Part shown: piece by piece, positions 48,256 to 60,160 of the stretch
How positions within the stretch are numbered: position 1 is the first letter of the stretch
Layout: the number at the start of each line of letters is the position of its first letter
Assembly (NCBI GenBank): GCA_029721515.1
Contig: CM056567.1
Span: 7,775,507-7,839,506 of the forward strand
Direction of reading: 5' to 3'
DNA length: 64,000 nucleotides
From: Synanceia verrucosa
Lineage: Eukaryota; Chordata; Actinopteri; Perciformes; Synanceiidae
Made by a program: the position numbers and the translations under genes
Notes under the pieces: model-generated
What the model saw: the letters and a program-made list of their open reading frames with translations, nothing else
Database searches by the model: none
Told to the model about the DNA's origin: nothing

Positions 48256-50535
48256 GTAAGTACTGCCTGCCCTCCCCTCTCTCTGGGGCTCTGTTAGCAT
48301 CCTTGTGTCCTGCCATCACTTGCCTTTTCACTTTTATCACATGTGGCTGCAGAGGCCAAAATAAACAGGAGGAGAGAACAGGAAAAAATAAATGTAAAAA
48401 TAACAGACGGTGCAACATCTTAGTCATGGGACTTACATAATTCTCCTCTGTCCTAAGCTAGTGCACAGAGTAACGGCTTGCAGATTAAAATGAGTCGCAG
48501 CAGTTTGCTCAACAAGTTCCAGACATTTAACTGAATGGACACTGTTTACAATAGTAAAGTTGCAGCTGTGCTCGTTCAATTGATCTGAGTTTCTCTGAAG
48601 TCCTTTTTTCTGTTTTTCACCTAATGAGGGATGGTTTTAATTATTGATTCAGGTGTTGAGCCAAGACATTGTTGCTGCATCTGCGCCCACATAGGCTACA
48701 TCTTGGACTTTTACTGATGGTGTTGGTGTGGGCGTGGTGTGTATTCAGAGTGTGTCTAGGGGTGGGACAGTGTGGAAGTGGGAGATCGTTCTGACTCAAT
48801 AACATATATTTTGATTATCCTTGAGAGGAATGTCTTCCATGTGGTTGGATCTGGTGTTTTTCTAACTGATACTCATGTCCCACGTTCTGTTGGCATGCAG
48901 CTTGTTTGATTTGTTTTTCCTACATTTGTTAATCTGAGAGTTCATTAAAGTTGTGAGTGGATTGCACTAAGGTGAAGATATTCTGGAAATGGACACATGG
49001 TCCGATCATTTTTCCTCTTCTCCTCTTCTCGTCCCCCTGTTGCTTCACTCTGTCCATCCTCTGTGACGCCTCTGGCAAGCCACGCTGCATTCCACTGTAA
49101 CGACATCCCTCCGTCACAAACAGAAAGAGGACAGATAACTGTGACTCTGAGCCCCCAGGTATCCCGCATTAGAGTGAGATGAGCAAAAGGGAAAAAGACA
49201 AATAGGAACACCTTAGTGAACATGTGTTAAAATAAAACTCCAAACTCCAAAATGCATGCTTTCACATGTGTTTCAGTGTGCCAACAGCAGGCTTTCAGAG
49301 CATAGGAAGGAGGGAGACACTCAGAGAGAGGGAGAGAGGTGTAGAGTGAGAGAAGGAGAGTCTGGAAAAGATAGGAGTTCTGAAATCCAAAAACATTTGG
49401 CAGCATCCGTCTATTTCGCTGGCTTACGACAAGAAAAGTCAACTGGATATGTACCTGAGTGTGTGTGTTGGGGCACGTGTAGCCACACATGCATGCATCC
49501 TCTGTGACCACATCTGTGTGAGCATCAGTGTGTTACACAATCCTTAAGGGGAGTGCATGAACACACTAAAGGTACATCAGGAGTCTGCTTTATTGTTCAA
49601 ATTATAATTTACTTGCACATCAACTTCAGGGCTCCTCTATAGACTCAGTGGTTTGGAGTCTGCTTCTATTAAACTACCGATAGGTCAGGAGATTCACAGC
49701 CCTCTCTGCATCACTAGCCTTTTGTTTGGCACCAGTTTCCATGCTTGGCAGATGCATGGTGGCAACAGTGTGCTGTAACCATGGCAACTCCATGCCACTG
49801 ACTGGGACTCCCTGTACTCCAGTGGGTGGCAACTGGTCATTTACTGTGTCACAAGTGGTTCAAGTGTGTTTGTGCATGCGGTGCTTTATTTAACCGCAAC
49901 TAACATCCTCCGGCCAGCCGCCCATTCAGGCTTTTGGTTTAAAGTGCCGAAGCGTGACCGACCAGACACAAACAACAGTCACGCTGAATGCACAGCGGCA
50001 CATGCAGCATACTTTATGCCCTGTGCAATACAAGCACCTACATGGATTTAACACTCCTCACACACATTTCAAACAGATGAACACACGTATCTGCTGCCAA
50101 ACCGCCTGCTCATATAGAGCTGAGACTCTCACTCCCTGCTGCCGTTACTTTATAGGCCAGAACGTGTTGAAGTTGGGACTCTAACTCAACATATTTCCTT
50201 TTTTTTGGAGGATCATTTTTGTTCTGATGTCAGAGTGAAAGAACAAGGTTTTCTCTCTGGATCTGTAAGCTCTTTGGAGAGATTCATCCTCATTAGGGCA
50301 GCATAGCACATTCTCAGATCAGCCTTTGCTTGAAATCAATGCTTCATCAAGGGAACACATGTGGAGCAGATTCCTACTCTCCCTGCAGACTCAAAGAGCA
50401 GAAATCAAAAGAGAAGGGCTTATTTTATTATTTGTTTTAATAAATAGAATATGTGAAGTGATTTTAATTAAATTTATAGGAGCTGTCTCTGTTTCTCAGC
50501 CCTGTCTGGCTTGTGAAATAGTCCACACTTTGTTG
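48256..50535. other. Putative intron 1 sequence
   Basis: Nothing coding is recognised. 49295-49385 is purine-rich (GGAAGGAGGGAG, AGAGAGGGAGAGAGG). The RFX-like site at 49775-49788 lies here. 48700-48790 is TG/GGG-rich. Confidence 0.4.
49775..49788. promoter_or_regulatory. Consensus RFX X-box-like motif
   Basis: GTAACCATGGCAAC fits the RFX inverted repeat (GTNRCC-NN-RGYAAC) in both halves. Such X-boxes drive ciliary genes near promoters, and serve in enhancers elsewhere. It lies about 1.5 kb downstream of the probable first exon. Confidence 0.45.
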
Positions 50536-50549
50536 CCACAAGAGGGCAG
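50536..50549 (+). promoter_or_regulatory. CTCF-like site
   Basis: CCACAAGAGGGCAG matches the CTCF core CCASYAGRKGGCAG at all but one position. The flank TGCC is neutral. Confidence 0.4.
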
Positions 50550-50630
50550 AATACCAGGCAGTTCACAGAAACAAAAAACACGGCATCTTGTAGTGAGGAG
50601 AAAACCTGTTGCTATGATGTCTCACTGCTT

Positions 50631-50666
50631 TATTGAATACTTATTATTGAATACTTTATTGAATAC
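50631..50666 (+). repeat. TATTGAATAC local repeat, three copies
   Basis: TATTGAATAC occurs at 50631-50640, 50645-50654 and 50657-50666, a small imperfect tandem array in AT-rich sequence. Confidence 0.9.
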
Positions 50667-50881
50667 ATCTCACAAAACGAATACTACAATAAATGATCTC
50701 ATAACAGCGGTAATATTCAATGTACTGTAGTTTTTTCTTATTCCTCTTTTACTCTTTGATCATCACGATGACAGATTTCATTTAATTTCTTATCACTTTC
50801 ATATCTTTCTCAAAACATTCATCTGCTGCGTGTTTGATACTTCCCTGAACAGTATTTTAGGGCATGTTTGCAGATGCTTTT

Positions 50882-50883
<2 letters not shown>

Positions 50884-50916
<33 letters not shown>
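50884..50916 (+). repeat. (GT)n microsatellite
   Basis: An uninterrupted run of about 16 GT units. CA-rich short runs follow at 51045-51068 and 51197-51217 in the opposite phase. Confidence 0.95.
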
Positions 50917-50917
<1 letters not shown>

Positions 50918-53272
50918 ATTAGAGTGCACATGTTCTTCTATTACTCTCAGTTTTTATACTCATGCAAGCAGGAAATGAAGGAGAATGCCACTCATTCTCC
51001 AGGAAAAGAAAACACTCACTTATACCTTTACTTCTCTCGAACACACACACCTTCAGAACACACACATCCCCCCTTTTGTTTCAAAGGTACTTTAGCATAA
51101 ATAGGAAAGAGTGTGAAAACAGGGCACTCCTTAATGGCTTCACTGATAAAGAGTGTGTTTCCTTTTCAGCCGGAAGACCATGTCTGTAATTAAAGCCACA
51201 CACACATACACACACAGTGTACGTGGCCACACTCTTCAGCACATATTATAAGACTTGCTAACTGATGCAGCTGATATACTGAATGAAGGATTGGAGTGAA
51301 AGGCAGTGGAAACAGAATACAGGCCCTGGTCTAAATCAGAGCCCGGATTGTAACGATCAAGATTAATAGGCTGGATTTATTTTTCAGCTGAAAGAGGGAG
51401 AAAAAAATCCAGGGAACGGTAGAAACACATTGCTGCGTGCAGATGCATGAAGATTTGCGTCTTGTCTCCCCTTACTTCCTTTTTGCTTCGTGTGTTTATA
51501 CTCTCTGAGCGTGTTTGCACATCACCAGTAGCCATCTTGGCCCGGACACATAGCTGATATATGTGGAAGTCAGTCAGCTGTATGGCAGATAATGAATCTG
51601 CACAAACACACGGGCCTCCAGAGCGGATGGTGCAGCACGTTATTAATCAGGCCCTTGTATTGAAGGACACTGTTTTGGCTCTCGGCTCTGTTTGAACCCT
51701 GAAGAAACGGCAGCGTTCAGCAGGAGGAGAAAAAAACAAACAGTAGAAAAATTCCTATTATTCAAATTTTGGCCTCTTAAGGTACTTATTTTTCTTTCAA
51801 TTCATTTGTCTGTGTACCTTTATCTGTGTTTATCTGTCTCCCACTTGCTCTTTCGTTCTCTCATAACTGTGTCTGGACCAGAGGGAGTTTTTCCACTGGT
51901 CTGGACAGAGAAAGAGAGGCAGTGGGGAGGCTTGGCAGACGCCCCTTGTTATTTTTCCTCCACCTCCCATTGACTCTGTCAGCAGTGGCTCAGTCTGAGC
52001 AGGGCCTCTGAGCTCAGAGGGGCTCGACAACATGGCCTCTTCAGCTATCAGATGGAACTCATCACAGGAGGCAGAAGCACTTTTATCATCGCATGGCCAC
52101 TTTTTCCCCTTTTAACACTTATTCTTGACTTTGTTCCAGTTGTCCCATCTTGTTCTCTTCTTCCCCTCATTTTTAGACTGCATATCCTCTTGAATCAAAC
52201 CTGGTCTCCTTAGTGGGCTAGGACTACAAACCCCTGTGGGTAAAACAACCTTAGTCTCCAACGTCAGACATTGCATTGATTCAGTGAGGCCTGATTGAGA
52301 CTCAGCAACCAAGTCATGGACAAAACATATTGAGCAATGCTTCCTGGAGTCAAATCTAGATTTTTCCAACTGTTTGTTGGAGCTTTCTTTGAGACGGCAG
52401 CTCGTGTTTTCAAAGAGAATCCAACAGGAACAAACAGGAATGAAAGCCTGCTCATCCAGCAGCAGTGCTGTTCCTAGTTAATGGGATGTGACAGCTTGAG
52501 TTTTCCCTGCTTCAGTGCTGGACACAAGGAAGCAAGAGTTTCCCAGAGTCGCCTGAGGATGTGTGAGAGCTGCCTACTCACGGGTTTCTGTGAGCGAGGG
52601 CAAAGCCAAATGAAGACTGTTTGCTTGGTTCAGGTGGCTGTACAAATGAGCATGTGTGTACAGAACATGCATGTAAGTTTATTTGCCTTTTGTGTTTTTT
52701 TTTTCTCTGCTCCCTCCTCATTCATTGCCCCTCATTTCACTGTCTGGCAGGAATTTTGTTCGGGCCTTCCAAAAGCAGGACGTTTGGGCCAACTCTTTAC
52801 AGGGGTCAACTCCTCAGTATAAAACTCACATTATCCCTCTTTTCATCTTGTGACAGATGCACTTCCCAAGCCAACTGTTTATTTTTTATTATTTCGCTGC
52901 AGATGCCGGATGGATATATCTCTCTCCGATGGGTCAATATTGAGTAAGGGATTCGAAACAGCTCTTTTGAGACCATTTGAAAAGCTCCAGACATTGTTAT
53001 TGTTCAGTCTAGGCTTGATTTAGATGTGTGCGTAGGTGTTGTAAAATGAGGCTGGGTTTATTGTGGCGATTTGGTTCCCTCGGAGCAAGATCATAAAAAG
53101 CATTTAATTTCACAGGGCTAGTTTCTGGAGTAGGAAATGGATGCTTACTAAGTGACACATGTGTTTTGCTGTGTTTTCCCTCCAGCCTTCAGTAGCAGAA
53201 AGCAACCCAATATCTACCATCTATCATCAAGTTTTATTCTACCCATTACCTCAAAGTGAAACGTGTAACCTG
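50917..53272. other. Mostly unique noncoding stretch
   Basis: No gene is recognised. 52680-52710 is T-rich. 52850-52960 has a conserved-element texture. Open frames at 52481-52947 overlap each other and hold no domain. Confidence 0.4.
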
Positions 53273-53321
53273 TAAAGGAATAGTTTGACATCTTCAGACA
53301 GAGCCACACTAGCTATTTCCA
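53273..53321 (+). mobile_element. Internally deleted MITE remnant
   Basis: TAAAGGAATAGTTTGACAT is the conserved start of a very common perch-like fish MITE. It is followed at once by CAGACAGAGCCACACTAGCT, which resembles an internal phrase of the same family in the opposite sense ('GACAGAGCCAGGCTAGCTG'). The copy has lost most of its body. Confidence 0.65.
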
Positions 53322-53453
53322 CGTGCCTGACTGGCTTCTATTGGTAGTTTCATAATCATATCTCATGTAACTTAACTGGGCTTGTACTATGGCTTAACTT
53401 AACCATAACTTGGCAAGATGGCAAATAAATTTCCTAAAATGCTGAATGGACCA

Positions 53454-53493
53454 ACTAATCGTTATATTTGTAAACTAATCGTTATATTTGTAA
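53454..53493 (+). repeat. Perfect 20-bp tandem duplication
   Basis: ACTAATCGTTATATTTGTAA is present twice, 53454-53473 and 53474-53493, immediately before the repeat at 53498. Such a duplication could be a target-site duplication left by a second event, or replication slippage. Confidence 0.9.
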
Positions 53494-53497
53494 AAAA

Positions 53498-53766
53498 AAG
53501 CACTGTGACCTCACAGTGAGAAGGTACCGGGTTTGATTCCCGGCCTTGAATTTGCATGTTCTTCCTGTGTCTGAGTGGGTTCTCTCCAGGTATTCCGGCT
53601 TCCTCCCACCATCCAAAAACATGCATGGGGCTTAGGTTGATTGGCTAATTTGAATTGCCCATAAGTGTGAGTGGTTGTCTGTCTCTATGTGTCCTGTGAT
53701 GAACTGGTGACTTGTCAAGGGTGTACCCTGCCTTTTACCCCGTGACCCTATATGAGGATAAGTGGT
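53498..53766 (+). mobile_element. tRNA-headed teleost SINE/LINE repeat, long copy
   Basis: This is the best-preserved repeat in the window. The head has GACCTCACAGTGAGAAGGT and a near-perfect RNA polymerase III B box, GGTTTGATTCC (53530-53540); the A box is lost to 5' truncation after an A run. The body has TTTGCATGTTCTTCCTGTGT, GGCTTCCTCCCACCATCC and GTGAGTGGTTGTCTGTCTCT. The tail has GGTGTACCCTGCCTTTTACC and AGGATAAGTGG. All of these are familiar from teleost genomes. The terminal (TGGA)n is missing. It encodes nothing and is a relic copy. Confidence 0.85.
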
Positions 53767-53774
53767 ATTTCTGG

Positions 53775-53789
53775 CCACTAGGGGGCAGC
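53775..53789 (+). promoter_or_regulatory. Strong CTCF-like site
   Basis: CCACTAGGGGGCAGC agrees with the CTCF core CCASYAGRKGGCRS at every position. It lies about 10 bases after the repeat at 53498-53766, in the same orientation as the CTCF-like site at 50536. Confidence 0.55.
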
Positions 53790-56700
53790 AGAACAAGTTG
53801 TACGCTCAATACTGACATATTACCAGAGGAACAGCTCAAAATTCAGTAATTTTCACATCACAGTGTCCACCAACATAACCTCAAACATCAGTGACCCCTC
53901 TGTCATCCAGCCTTAAATAAACTGGCACAGTTAACCACTTAAATACCTCAAGAACACTAATCCAGTGGTTCATAGGATCTTTGTGATATACAGTATATCT
54001 ACCATGCCTCTAATGCCATACAAAGACAGAAAAGCCATTACAGTATCCCATGACTGTTCGATGCAGGGTGCCGGTTCTCTCATACTTTATGTGTAAGTGG
54101 CCTTGGCTTAGAGTTTTAATCCCTCCTGAACAGACTTTGTGCCTATTGAGCAACATGTGTTTCATAATGCAGCATTCAGAGGCATTATGCAGCGTACAAC
54201 ACAACCAACCCTTCAAAGCTTTTCAACGACAAAATGAAAAAGCAACTTTGTGCTCACTCCAGCTCGTTTGAGGTGAATGCTGTGTGAGTGCTTTACTAAG
54301 TATGCTGTACATTGTGTGTGTGTTTGGTCTTAATTACAGTTCTCTTGTTTCTGTTTATCCCTACAATACATGTAATACTTCCTGGAGTTAAATAGAAGAG
54401 GCAGTGCAGTTTGGCAACATTCCTACATGCTTAAAGATGCTGTTGAAGAAGAATTATTTCCAGGAAGAGTTAAGAATTTAGGAGGGCTACAAGCTGAGTA
54501 GAGTTTCATGGAGAACATTTGAGATGCTCAATAGTGAAAACTAAGATAAACAAACAGACTAATTGGATGTCAGCCTCTCTGTTTGCCTCTCTATCACGCA
54601 TTGACTCGGTTCTATCTGTGGGTAACATAAATAAGTGTGCAAGCAAGAACAAGGATTTTGTTTGTAAAAATTTGCTTTTCAGCAAGTGTGCCCCATCACG
54701 AGATGTATTGTACTGTGATGACATGGAGTATATTTCTGCAGATCAAACACAGTATTTTGATGCATGAGAACAACAGAGAGATTGGGAAGCTGTCGTTTGC
54801 TGTAGGAACACAGCTGTAGTTGCATAAAGCAACACAGAAGTGAACTGTCCTATTAAACGGTCAGAGGTTTACATGACCTGAGTGGATGACACATTGCAGC
54901 ATAAGCAATAAAATTAAACCTACCTGATGTTTACCATGCAAGTCTGCCATTGTCTGGGCAGCAAAAGCAAGAGAAGCACAACCGCTTCTAGGAGGATTTT
55001 TTTTTGGCCAAACAACAAAACACTTAATTATGGAGGGCTTTGAATCAATTACTCCTCACTTTCATGTGGTTTGCAGAGGACTACGTGCTCTCCCTCCTCA
55101 CTTTTCCTGCTCTTTCCTCTGCTAGCCACCAGCAAAAAGGCCTGCTGTGTTGCTTCATTGCTAATTTAAACCAGAGAAGTGGTCATTTCCGAACAGCGGG
55201 CCCCGGCCTGCTCCACAAGCCGAACCGACAAACCAACCCAATGGAGCCTGAGCTGGGCTGCTCCCAAAGCAGGGCAGAAACCACACAAACCCAAGTTGTC
55301 CTGACATGTGGTGAAAGTGTGATATAGAAAACATCAAGAGGGGTTAGGAAAAAGGGGCAGCAATGGCTCCATTTGGAGGGGAAGAAAGATGGAAGTGGGA
55401 CATGATGAAAATATGGATAAGAGAACGTGGAAGGGGGCGGCATTTGCGGGAAAGAGGCATGGAGAGGTGAAAGTACAGGAAAAGATTTGAAGGTAGAAGA
55501 AGCAGAAAAGAGAAAATAAGCTTGGTCTTAGGAGTTTGTAGCAACCATGTGGCGTCTTTGATCTGGCTGAGGATTTGAACCAGTGTCAACAGAAACATGC
55601 AGGGGCTGTCTGTTTGCTCCCAGACACAGATCATTCCTCCATGAATTACTCGTGCTTCAGTTCGCCACAACCTCTTTACTACTCGAATGTTTGTTTACCC
55701 TGTCGGGAACACCCGGCCCATTCCACAAGTTGAGCAACAAGCTCAGTAATACCCCAGAACTCCTGCAATCAGCTAAACTTTCTATGCCGTTAATCTCTAA
55801 GGGGAAGCAGAAATCTGGGTCATTTTGAAGATTTAAAAGATACACTTTAGTCAAACAGTGCTGCCTTTATATTCTGTAGTTTATTCAGCAACAGAGTCAT
55901 TTCTCATTTAGCCCAAAAATACATTGTAGTCTACACTTGCTGTCTTCCATCACAGGGATGAGGCATGTTCTGTATTCCTTGTAGTCTGGAAGGAAGAGGG
56001 AGGGATGACATGGAGGTGGAGGAAGAAGACGAGGATGCAGACATGTCCGCCAGATCGTTATAGCGAGAGGATATGTCCCTGCCATATGACAGCCAGCTGA
56101 TTGAAACCTCATGTTGGGAGCAGTGAGGCAGTGAAAAGACAGTAGAGTTAGAGGCTTGTTCATGGTTAGGCTGCAAAGCATCTATACATCTACAAAAGGG
56201 CATCAAGAAATTTGCCTGGCTCAGATCTATGTTTATGGAAGTCAACGTCTTTTGATATACCAGGAACAAAAAAACAAGACCTATTGGCCTCTGCTGCAGT
56301 GATGTTGACTATTCATTTCTTACACATATTAAGAGGAAATATGCAAATGCTTATTTTATTAATTATGTGTTATGGTCTGCACCATTCTAGCAGAAGAGCA
56401 TTCTGATTTCAGTTTCAAAGATTGAGCCTTGTCTTTATTTGCAATATAAATAAAGACATATGTGCTGTATGGAAATGGTTAAAATATCAGAAACATAAGG
56501 AGAGCCATAGATTTGTGTGCTTAATCCCTCTCTGGGAGTGGATCAGCCAGGACATCCCATCTTGAGGGATCCTGGGGAAGGCCAGCTCAGACAAGCCAGG
56601 CAGTATGCAGCAGGGAAACACACAAGCAGCCATCCACCCTCATGTGGAGACAACGACAAATCCAGACCCCATCAACACTTGTGGGGAATGTGCAGAGACC

Positions 56701-57299
56701 CCCCCCAAGTCAGCGCGGTACACACTAACAGTGCCCTAATGAATTCAAGGCCTTTCCCTTGTGAGCTGTATACGGGTGTGATCCGAAAACCAGGTTCGCT
56801 GACATTTCTCTCTGTCATGTGTCTCTTTCTGTTCCCATGCATAATTCTGTTGATCACAAGTGTCTTGCTGTTTTCTCTGGAGTTTTGCTCGCTGAAATGC
56901 ATCCCCCAGTGAGCAGAGAGTGATGATAGTCAGATAGCATGAACGCAGTGCTGTTCAGAAAGATGGATATTGCTCCTGTAGCTCAAAACTGTATTACCAT
57001 ATTCTAGTGAGGAGAAATACAGCATAATTTAGGCTGATATTGGGGCTGGAAACAAAACTATGGGGTTGCATTACATTTTGTGACTTGGGCATGTATTTTC
57101 TTTTCAGAATAAAGTAGACAGTTTCTGTTGTTTTGAACTTTTTGTTTGTATTTCATAACAGTTGCGTCCATATTGAGCAAGTCCAAATCCCACAATTTAG
57201 TGCCAAAGCAGGAAGTAGTGTGCGTAGCAAATTGGAGAATATGTGTTTTTGCATAACCGTCCAATATCGATGTTCTTGTCTGATGACAGGATTGGAAAG
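53790..57299. other. Mostly unique noncoding stretch
   Basis: 55360-55515 is purine-rich. On the minus strand 55931-56269 holds a 112-residue frame with GRDISSRYNDLADMSASSSS; its composition is coding-like but no family is known. A second minus frame begins after an acceptor-like TTCCTTCCAG with DYKEYRTCLIPVMEDSKCRL. A C-run of 9 lies near 56699-56707. No repeat family is recognised. Confidence 0.4.
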
Positions 57300-57600
57300 A
57301 AAATGGGGATTCTAGTTGAAGAATCTGAGTAGCTGCCATTATTTTTACACACATCTGGCTGTTACAGATCGGTTTCTCACTGCTGCTTTCCTCCTCTGTC
57401 AGCGATGCAAAATCGAACAAACGGGAGAACAACGCTAAGCATCTCACAGCTTTGATTAATCTGCAAACTTGCTCCATGTGACACTCATCCCGCTTCGTCC
57501 CTACCCATTAAACTGCTCTGAATATGATTATTCAGACAGGAGGGGAAAAAGGAAAGCATTAGCTGTAATGCTGCCAGAGCCCCAAATTGTCCAAATAGTT
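57300..57600. other. Conserved-noncoding-like block
   Basis: Evenly composed, repeat-free sequence with words such as CACAGCTTTGATTAATCTGC (a TCF/LEF-like CTTTGAT beside a homeodomain-like TTAAT) and GAATATGATTATTCAGACAG. It resembles fish developmental enhancers. The 139-residue minus-strand frame overlapping it has no domain. Confidence 0.3.
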
Positions 57601-60128
57601 CTCAGCCTTGCCAGACACAACAGCATATTCACAGCACCGGCCTGTCTGTGGATTCGGTTCAGTCCAGCACATTTTGATCCCGTTTTCTGTTGTGTCCTTT
57701 AGCAGTTTTGGCATTTTGCTGCCTACATGTCTTTTCTGTCTATTGTCAAGTGACAGCATGGCAGCACTGTAATCCATCGGCTGCAAAACACAATCCCTGC
57801 TCTCTGTGCAGAAGCCGGAACATGTTATCACCTTTGTCCTATAGATATTCTAAGCTCCAGGAGGAAAGAGCTTTGTAAAACCTCATCTGTAACCTCAGCT
57901 GCACTTCATCCCATGTCCTCCCTGCATCTTCTCTCTCTCTGTTTCTCCACTGGTCCATCATTCACTCCATAGAGGGCGTCTGGAATGTGTTCGTAATCAC
58001 TTTCACTGCATTTTTCTGCAACAAGAGGGGAGCTCAGACAGTGAAACAAAGTGTCTGTAGTGGGTGGGAGTGTGTGCAGAGATGCAGACAGTCAGACAAA
58101 GTAATGCATGGTGACGTTTGTTGGCTGAGAAAATCATCTGATCTACAGATATAGAAATTAAGACTGGCCAGGACTGGAGAGTTTTCTGAAAAGTGTCTTA
58201 GAACAAAAAACCTCTTTGTTCTGTTGACTTATGATACTTTGGGGAACTCACTTCCAAACCCAGATGGAAGGGTTTTGTCTTCACTGTCAGTCTAGACTCC
58301 ATTTATTTTCACATCTGTGCTTGTGCGATAAGCAAATTGTAGTCATTACCTTATGAGTGTGAGAGGGCAATTGTGTTTTTCCCCATGCTGTGGATGAAGA
58401 AGGGGTTGGGGAGGACTGTTCGCAAGCAAAAATGAATGTGACCACTGTTGGAGATGTGGTGAACATCAAGAAGTGGGGGTGGAGGGCTGAGAGAGTTGGT
58501 TGGGTGGGTGAAAGAACTTTGGCATTGGTTGATGGAAACGGGGTCTGGAGCTGGCAAACACTTGCACATAAACACATACATACACTCATACAGAGGACAG
58601 ACACCAGCACCCGTCATTCAAACGTCATTTTAAGGGCCATTTAAGTCATTCCAATAAAAACTGCAGCCATTATAATACGTTGTTCGGGGGAGACAGAGGG
58701 AAAATAAAGTTGTGGCATGGGCAGGCTCAGGATAAGGGTAACAGAAAATGCAGGAAAAAGTAAGTCAGACAATGTTTGTTTTTAAGTCTGCAACCTTTTT
58801 CATGTCATTCTCGCTTTCTGCTTTTCTCTGTGAGCGAATTCTGTCTGGAAGACTGGTTTAATGACAAGAGGAAAGTGCAAAGAGTTTATATTCCCGTTAG
58901 CCAATCGGTCATCAGTTGCTCTGTAGGCTTGAAGAAGCTGCCGTGATTTGTCCACGGTTCCCAAACACTGACCCCGTGTTGGCGGCTTGTTGCCAGGAAA
59001 CATTTCATGGCACAAAGTCTTTTCAGGGGAGAGACAGGAACCATTGCATGTTTGACCCCAGTGATGCACCTTATCATCTTTTGCTAGAGCTAATATCCCC
59101 ATCGCCTCCAAGCTACCACTGACTCACTTACCCCCCTGCCTCCCCAATGAGACTCTAGACGAGACGAGAGACCAGGTTGACAACAAGAAAGTTGGAGGGG
59201 TTTATCCTTCTGCCTCACGACCTTAAGTCTCCATCCAAGGCCAACAACCACATATACAGCGTTGCATTCCGGCAACTGTTATTTTGGCATTATGTCTATT
59301 TGCACTGTTCTCAGCTGAGGGGCTGTGAAAAGCCGTCTAAACACAGCTCTCTCATACCACGCAATCCCAGCCAGTGTTAGCATAGCGGAGTCAGTGCAAA
59401 TATGGAGCAAGGCGAAGGAGACGTCAGATAACCGGAGCATCTTTTTCTCCTAAGACAGCCTCTGAAACATGCAAATCCTCATACATCTTCACCCAAATTA
59501 CGTAACTTACCATGCAGAGAGTTTTGGTTTTACTTCATTTGTAAGTTTGTGAACTAGAATTTGCTATATGTTTTGTTTTTAATTTGGGTGAACTTACAAT
59601 TTAAACAGCCATCGATGTTGTGCTACATTACAATGGAATCCTCTAAACTCTTTGTGTCCTGTTGCAATAGTTATACCCACAACCTATATTTATTATTGTC
59701 CTCCATTTTCATTAAGCCTCAGATCTGTATGAAAGCCCTGAGAGGCAGGTAAGAAAAAAAAAAGATCTGACCTAAATTATTTTCTCTCCTCTGACTCACC
59801 AACAGGTGACTCTAAACCTAAGGTGCATAAATAATGTGCAGCAAGTGATGTAAATGTGAATGTTTTTAGACTGATTGAGGACATGGGAGGGTGCATCCAG
59901 CCTCTTGTTGAGAAAATTAGTATTTCAATAATGAACACAGACTCCGAACAGAACTGTCTTCATAGATGATGAAAAACAAAAAGAAAATAGAAAAATCATT
60001 CAGCAAAACATTGACCAACTGTAACACAAGAGAAAAAAATAATTAAGATCATATTTAGAAATTAAAACCTGAAACTTTTTCTCTGTTTCCCCCACAGGGC
60101 TTCCGTAGATGTCCGTATCCACCCTCAC

Positions 60129-60160
60129 AAATGTTTTGAGGTTCAGACCTCAGAACATTT
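60129..60160. repeat. 14-bp stem hairpin
   Basis: AAATGTTTTGAGGT (60129-60142) and ACCTCAGAACATTT (60147-60160) pair at 13 of 14 positions, and the remaining pair is G-T type in RNA. The loop is TCAG. It follows an acceptor-like CCCCCACAG at about 60097. It could fold in RNA, but the stem is too short for a typical microRNA precursor. Confidence 0.75.

Noticed and set aside
56517..56912. 131-residue frame with a membrane-like segment near its end
   Set aside because: It opens at GTG, not ATG. The hydrophobic part comes from a T-rich stretch, and the first real ATG leaves only a short peptide.
59720..59752. Tiny exon-like piece between TAAGCCTCAG and AGGCAG|GTAAGA
   Set aside because: About 27 bases between the sites, with no coding or conservation evidence.
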